A DNA stretch of 64,000 bases from Sipunculus nudus (lineage: Eukaryota; Annelida; Sipuncula; Golfingiida; Sipunculidae): positions 34,902,027 to 34,966,026 of the forward strand of contig CM049308.1 of assembly GCA_026874595.1 (NCBI GenBank), read 5' to 3'. Under the pieces are notes generated by a model. It had not been told where the DNA came from. It did no database searches and saw only the letters and a program-made list of their open reading frames with translations. Positions 57,734-64,000 of the stretch are shown here, piece after piece. A program made the position numbers and the translations under genes. Within the stretch, counting starts at the first letter, position 1. Each line of letters starts with the position of its first letter.

Positions 57734-59640
57734 ACCTTTATACTTTACCAAAACCAGGTGACACTGACCAAAGAAACCACTATGTCCTCGTGTACCCACA
57801 GGAAATCTGATTCAGCCGGTTTGTTTTGGTTTGGCGGTAAGGTCAAGGTCGGTCGTAAAGGAAACCAAGCATGGACACATGGTGGCGCTCCACGCTTCAT
57901 GAGCGTCGATCAACCTTCACCAATACGCTGGACCACTGCATATTGCTTATCCCCTCAAGGATTACCATTTTAGGAAGGTCTTTTTTCCACTTTTCCAGGA
58001 CTAGAAATAAATAAAGAATGCTTATTTCCACTCCCTCTTATGATAAAGGCTCTTTCAGGCTCAGCATATTGAAAGTAAAAGTGACCAATTATCATCGTAT
58101 AGGTGCTCTGTCTAAAGTATTGCTTGTTCATAAGTTATCAAATCTTCATATAGACCTATCTTCTCATGAAGGCGTTTGGGACAATTACTCATACATTTGG
58201 GAATTTTTACAGATTTTTTTTTCAAATTATTATATTGACAGTACAAATTCTTAATGTATTAAAAGTATAAATCTAGAGCATTTATGATTTGCCAAAGTAA
58301 CACCTGGCAATTAAATTACACTCATATTTTTGTGAACAATTTAAAAATATATTTATATTTTCAACAGATAATTAAATCTTATTTACTTCGGACTACAGTT
58401 GTTCAATCATTGTAAAAATTAATGTTTTTTTCATGAGAACAAATTTAAAGTAGGACCAATATAGGGTGTGAAAAATTTAGACAACGTTAAATAGCCTCTT
58501 GGCTGAGCCCTTTATCAGCAGTGATCAGTGGATGTTTGGTATTGAGACTGTCTCCTTATGTTCAAACCAATACTGTCAGCTCTGCTCGTTATAATAAGTC
58601 CAGACAGATAAACTGGACTGGCACCCACTATCTTTTTTTAATGGTTACGTCAGTAATTTACCGTACCACTGATCTTATCTAGAACATTTTGGATGATATG
58701 TCTTTGGTGTCAAAGTCAGTGCAAAATCAGTCTACTAAATCTGATAATAAGGTAAAACTATAAAATTCTGTAAAAAAATGAACAAAATAAGACTATTGTC
58801 ACCAGTTATGTATCTCAAAGGTACGTACGTATGACCAATAACCCTATAATTTATATATACGGTACACAGGGGTAATATGAGCATACGGGGAATATGAGCA
58901 CCCCGGGATAAATATATTTTGAGAGCGTAAACCTGCTGCCCTCTGTTGTTTTTTTGTGGCAAACGCCCGGACGAGGTTGTTACATGATAGCAAAGGCCGA
59001 GGCGCTTTAAGACTTGCGAATGAAATTTCCGTTAAAACCAATTTAAGCCCATTTTGCTAAATTGTTGATTTATATTGAAAGCTTCAATTTGCACATAAGA
59101 TGCATTACAACTGAAATATACATTATCACACCTCACATACAGTGTCTTATTGCTTGTTTTAAAAGGTTATAGTGAATTAAGGTATATATCGTAACATGAT
59201 TTAACGTTTACATAAATGTGAAACGTGTCGCTTTGGGGAATGTGAGCATGCATTGCATAGGGTAATATGAGCATATGAATTAGTGGGTGCCCATATTTCC
59301 CTTGCCACAGGGAAAAGCCGGAAAAAGCAATTTATATGCAAATAAAGGGTAAAAAACTGTTTAATAAGGTTGAATATTTATGTTTAAGATAAATATTGAA
59401 GTTTAAGATATACATATGGCATCGTTTTCACAGTCGCTTAAATTCTTAATTTAAGGGAGTTTAAAAAAAAACGATGAAGCTCAGGAGAAATAAAATGTCT
59501 GTTAGAGACGCAATCTGTGGTGAACTATGTTTATAGGGGGCGATGGAAATAAAGGTAAGGTCCCTGTTACTTTACGAGGAAATGTGTGACCAGCTAAAAC
59601 AGTACCTGTATCTGGAAAAAGACGTAGGTTAAATGTCAAA
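57734..59640. other. upstream region of UBR7
   Basis: Should include the UBR7 5' UTR and promoter (no TATA box stands out). At 58869-59300 a GGG(T/G)AATRTGAGCA motif recurs four times and once inverted. No other gene seen. Confidence 0.5.
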
Positions 59641-60075
59641 ACAAGTGACCCATGGGTTATGACGCTCAGCTGAATTGACAAACAGTTGATCGACGCCTGC
59701 ATTAATTATTGATGTTATGATCTGGTTAAAATGATTAGATAAAGACCATGAACATATGGGTAGAATGACTTCCAAAGTTATCAGAATCATAATTGTTTGT
59801 CCATCGTCCTCGGAAAATAGGTGACAGTGACCTTATTTACGGTTTCCAAGAAGATTTTAATAGGACCTCCCTGGATGTCAAGTTTGACAAATATAGGGGC
59901 AACCGTAAAGTAATGTGCCCTGCCGGACTGCCAGGATGCTTAAAATCATGTTTTCGGCTGGTTATTCGAAAATAAACAGGTCACCGTGACCTAATTTCAT
60001 TTTCCAAAGTAGATTTGCCTAGGACTTCCCTTGATGCACAGTTAGAATTTTCTAGGTCTAACGGTTACGAATACG
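59641..60075 (+). mobile_element. diverged short family A element
   Basis: 5' end ACAAGTGACCCATGGGTTA, GACGCTCAGCTGA. Two short core units follow with the gtgacctaattt, tttccaa-agattt and tctaggtctaacggttacga pieces of the family A core. The 3' inverted end is not clear. Confidence 0.55.
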
Positions 60076-60531
60076 GTTATTTACACACAGGTCGTCATTT
60101 CACGATAAGTCTAAAATAGAAAATCAGTTCCTTAAAATACATCAGCATATTATAAATATTGGTATATTGTCATATAATTCTATATAGAACCGGTACAGCA
60201 GATGTCTGAAATTCACAGAACCCACTTTGTACTGTGACTGTGGAAAGTTAATCCTCCGAAAATGCACATACACATTCATCTGTATAAAAGACTTGACAAA
60301 ATACATTCTACATATATAAGTATATGTAGGCCTAAATGTGCATTGCTTATGTTTAAAACTTTCCTTGTTTTTTTGTGCATTTTATTTTTACGAGGTGCAT
60401 ATATATACCTCATCAATGACGTAAATTTATCTTAAAGGGTAGGTGGGGGTGGGGGCGGCAGTATGACGGGCAACCTTTTATTTTTATTTGAAACATTGAC
60501 AACATATTACAACGTATTACAACTCAAATCT

Positions 60532-62458
60532 ATGGTCATTCTACCTGATGGTCACAGAGGCATACTCTGACAGCAGAAACACTAATCTATGGTCATGGTA
60601 CCCGATGGTCACAGAGGCATTCTCTGACAGCAGAAACTCTATCTATAGTCATGGTACCCAATGGTCACAGAGGCATACTCTCACAGCAGAAATTCAGATC
60701 TATGGTCATGGTATCCGATGGTCACAGAGGCATACTCTGACAGCAGAAACTCTCATCTATGGTTATGTTATCCGATGGTCACAAAGGCATACTCTGACAG
60801 CAGAAACTCTAATCTATGGTCATGGTATCCGATGGTCACAAAGGCATACTCTGACAGCAGAAACTCTCATCTATGGTCATGGTATCCGATGGTCACAGAG
60901 GCATACTCTGACAGCAGAAACTCTATCTATAGTCATGGTACCCGATGGTCACAGAGGCATACTCTGACAGCAGAAACTCTCATCTATGGTCATCATACCG
61001 ATGGTCACAAAGGCATACTCTGACAGCAGAAACTCTAATCTATAGTCATGGTACCCGATGGTCACAGAGGCATACTCTGACAGCAGAAACTCTCATCTAT
61101 GGTCATTATACCGATGGTCACAAAGGCATACTCTGACAGCAGAAACTCTATCTATAGTCATGGTACCCGATGGTCAGAGAGGCATACTCTGACAGAAGAA
61201 ACTCTAACTCATAACCCTTATCTATGAGTTATAGTCATGGTACCCGATGGTCACAAAGGCATACTCTGACAGCAAAAACTCAAATCTATGGTCATGATAT
61301 CCGATGGTCACAGAGGCATACTCTGACAGAAGAAACTCTATCTATAGTCATGGTACCCGATGGTACAAAGGCATACTCTGATATCAGAAACTCAAATCTA
61401 TGGTCATGGTACCCGATGGTCACAGAGGCATACTCTGACGGCAGAAACTCTATCTATAGTCATGGTACCCGATGGTCACAGGACATACCCTGACAGAAGA
61501 AACTCTCATCTATGGTCATTATACCGATGGTCACAAAGGCATACTCTGACAGCAGAAACTCTCATCGATGGTCATGGTATCCGATGGTCACAAAGGCATA
61601 CTCTGACAGCAGAAACTCTAATCTATGGTCATGGTATCCGATGGTAACAAAGGCATATGCTGACAGCAGAAACTCAAATCTATGGTCATTATACCGATGG
61701 TCACGAAGGCATACTCTGACAGCAGAAACTCTCATCTATGGTCATTATACCGATGGTCACAAAGGCATACTCTGACAGCAGAAACTCTATCTATAGTCAT
61801 GGTACCCGATGGTCACAGAGGCATACTCTGACAGCAGAAACTCTAATCTATAGTCATGGTACCCGATGGTCACAGAGGCATACTCTGACAGCAGAAACAC
61901 TCATCTATGGTCATTATACCGATTGTCACAAAGGCATACTCTGACAGCAGAAACTCTCATCTATGGTCATTATACCGATTGTCACAAAGGCATACTCTGA
62001 CAGCAGAAATTCTCATCTATGGTCATTATACCGATGGTCACAAAGGCATACTCTGACAGCAGAAATTCTCATCTATGGTCATTATACCGATGGTCACAAA
62101 GGCATACTCTGACAGCAGAAACTCTATCTATAGTCATGGTACCCGATGGTCACAGAGGCATACTCTGACAGCAGAAACTCTAATCTATATAATCATGGTA
62201 CCCGATGGTCACGGAGGCATACTCTGACAGTAGAAACTCTATCTATAGTCATGGTACCCGATGGTCACAGAGGCATACTCTGACAGCAGAAACTCTCATC
62301 TATGGTCATGATACCGATGGTCACAAAAGCATACTCTGACAGCAGAAACTCTCATCTATGGTCATTATACCGATGGTCACAAAGGCATACTCTGACAGCA
62401 GAAACTCTATCTATAGTCATGGTACCCGATGGTCACAGAGGCATACTCTGACAGCAGA
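60532..62458. repeat. minisatellite, about 56-bp unit, about 34 copies
   Basis: Units share gatggtcaca-aggcatact and ctgacagcagaaactct. Two main subtypes are interspersed: one with catctatggtcattatacc and aaag, one with atctatagtcatggtaccc and agag. Long open frames across it arise because the unit lacks stops in some frames; they are not genes. Confidence 0.93.
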
Positions 62459-64000
62459 AAAACGTTTGTTAAGCGTTTACATAAAATGAAATATTTCTTC
62501 CACAGGCACAGGTTACATCTGTTAGTTTCTTGGGAATGTGCTTTGACTTTTATCACTATTCTCCACTGTATTTTAAATTTAACGTATATGTAAGAATCAC
62601 CTTATAAAATTTAGGTAAATTAATATACATGTATGTTATTCAGGATAAATAAGTTCAGAAGGTTATAAATATATTAAGTATGACAGTACACCATATGGTA
62701 CCAATGGTTGTGGAGTTTAACTAAACATGCATGAACTGCAGTCGTTTAGTTGTTTTATAGTGTAGTGTTCAAAAGTATGTGATGTTTTAAAAGTCACTCT
62801 AAAGAAGAGAAATAAGTTAAAGTCTCAGACTTATTACTGAGATCATAGAATCACTTTCAGAAGAGATCTGTGACAAGGAATATTTGTTTTACATATAATT
62901 ATATAGAAACATAATTTTTCAGTCAACTAGAAAAAAAATGTTTCTTATAAGAACTTTAATTTATTTACAGTGGAAAGGTTAAATGGTTTAAACATATTTA
63001 TTTCTATTTCAAATTGTACAAGTAGCACAAAAGTGCTAATGAACGTACTTTTCAATAATCAATAATATATTATGCAGTAAATCCAAATACAATACAATAA
63101 TAAAACAAAAATAAACACATGACGCACATACTTATATACATCACATACATGACATACTAATACACACTGAATGTCTTGGTGAATCAAGCATCTAGCAAGC
63201 TGCTGTTTTGGATATTTGAATAAAAGGAAAGGGTTGAGTACATCAATAAAATATCCATGCAAATATAAATATTCTATAAAGCATGTTAAAACCTTTTGGA
63301 TGAGTGGATAAATGCATGCACATGCAGCTGAAAATATAATGAAGTTAGTCTCAACATTAACATTTGGTTCTCCCATTAATATAACACTAGCAATTACCCG
63401 TGCTACGCACGGTTTGGGGTGAACACAACAATCCATACGGTGGTATCGGAAATCCACCGGAAATCCGGAGATACGGAAAATCACAAAATCGCGTTACGCT
63501 TTTAATATATATATCCATTATATGTATGGTGTTGTGGATAGAAATCTTTTGGAACAGCGTACAGTCACACACCTCCGCCCAAAGCCAGTGCCTAACATGT
63601 GGTCGGGGTCTTTAACAAATAGTACTTACACATGTACCATGTGACATGAGAAACTGATCAACAATATCACAATTACACACAAAAGAAACCGCCCATGGAA
63701 TAGAACTAAGAAAAGAATGCAAAAATACCAGTTTTATTTGTGAAAATAATAACAATTATGGCCATGGCATACATACTGAATGAAAAATATAAAGTCTTTA
63801 AAAATAAAGAGTATTACATAAACATTATTGAATGAGATGTCATATGGATATAAAAGAGACAAATACCAGTATAACCGTATTAAATCTACATTTTTTACAG
63901 GAATTATACATTCGAAAATGTAGTAATGAGAAAAAATCTCGATATTCAAAACATTTTAAGTCAATATTATGTTTACAACTTTTACAAATCCACACGTGTA
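62459..64000. other. distal intergenic region
   Basis: AT-rich, no gene supported. At 63389-63420, actagcaattacccgtgcta followed by cgcacgg contains a CCGTGC/GCACGG hairpin after ACTAG. It may be the 5' end of another repeat element, but I could not find its other end. Confidence 0.45.

Noticed and set aside
60548-61944. Several overlapping open frames of 63-139 codons with repeated MVTEAYSDSRN or WSQRHTLTAET
   Set aside because: They are translations of the 56-bp minisatellite in frames lacking stops. No start context, no unique sequence.
60532-62458. Possible CRISPR array because of regular spacing
   Set aside because: Units are contiguous tandem repeats of about 56 bp with no unique spacers, in a eukaryotic genome.
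63059-63484. 141-codon minus-strand open frame
   Set aside because: No recognisable domain, AT-rich, low-complexity hydrophobic translation. It overlaps a hairpin-containing repeat end.
1-64000. tRNA, rRNA or other structured RNA genes
   Set aside because: No convincing cloverleaf or rRNA core found by eye. A tRNAscan or Infernal run would be decisive.

Overview
The window is eukaryotic nuclear DNA: spliced genes with GT/AG introns, AT-rich intergenic sequence, LINE and DNA-transposon copies, and minisatellites. It has no operons, ribosome binding sites or CRISPR. The repeat content (terminal-repeat elements with minisatellite cores, and a RAG1-N-terminus-like transposon of the type known from molluscs) suggests a lophotrochozoan, most likely a bivalve or other mollusc. 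This is inference; no species-diagnostic sequence was identified.

Layout. (1) 0.36-1.56 kb, plus strand: an intact intronless alpha-1,3-fucosyltransferase (GT10). (2) 1.6-16.2 kb: gene-free and repeat-rich, with two polyG/polyC MITE-like pieces, three Helitron-like elements with tandem-repeat cores, and a 94-bp near-perfect palindromic MITE with a 9-bp target duplication. (3) 16.2-17.3 kb, plus strand: a single-exon NHL beta-propeller protein. (4) 57.7 down to 19.6 kb, minus strand: one gene, UBR7 (UBR-box plus PHD-finger E3 ligase), in 11 coding exons over 38 kb. I rebuilt all exons with consistent GT/AG boundaries and phases, giving 455 codons plus stop. (5) 57.7-64 kb: gene-free upstream DNA with a minisatellite of about 34 units at 60.5-62.5 kb.

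Most long UBR7 introns are filled by mobile elements. Intron 10 holds a 3.1-kb RTE-like LINE with a 10-bp target duplication that copies the exon-10 splice donor, plus a Helitron-like element. Intron 7 holds a Helitron-like element carrying a 1.35-kb tandem duplication. Intron 6 holds a Helitron-like element split by a 5.5-kb RAG1-like (N-RAG-TP-type) transposon with TIRs and a 4-bp target duplication. Intron 5 holds a tandem array of PHD-exon/splice-donor copies split by nested TA-target DNA elements. Introns 3 and 2 hold further Helitron-like elements. The UBR7 reading frame is intact despite this load.

The most notable items are the RAG1-like element, whose catalytic and zinc-ligand pattern can be followed into RAG1 and whose two-block TIRs have unequal spacers; the shared end architecture of five otherwise unrelated minisatellite-cored element families; and the tandem array of UBR7 pseudo-donor exon fragments.
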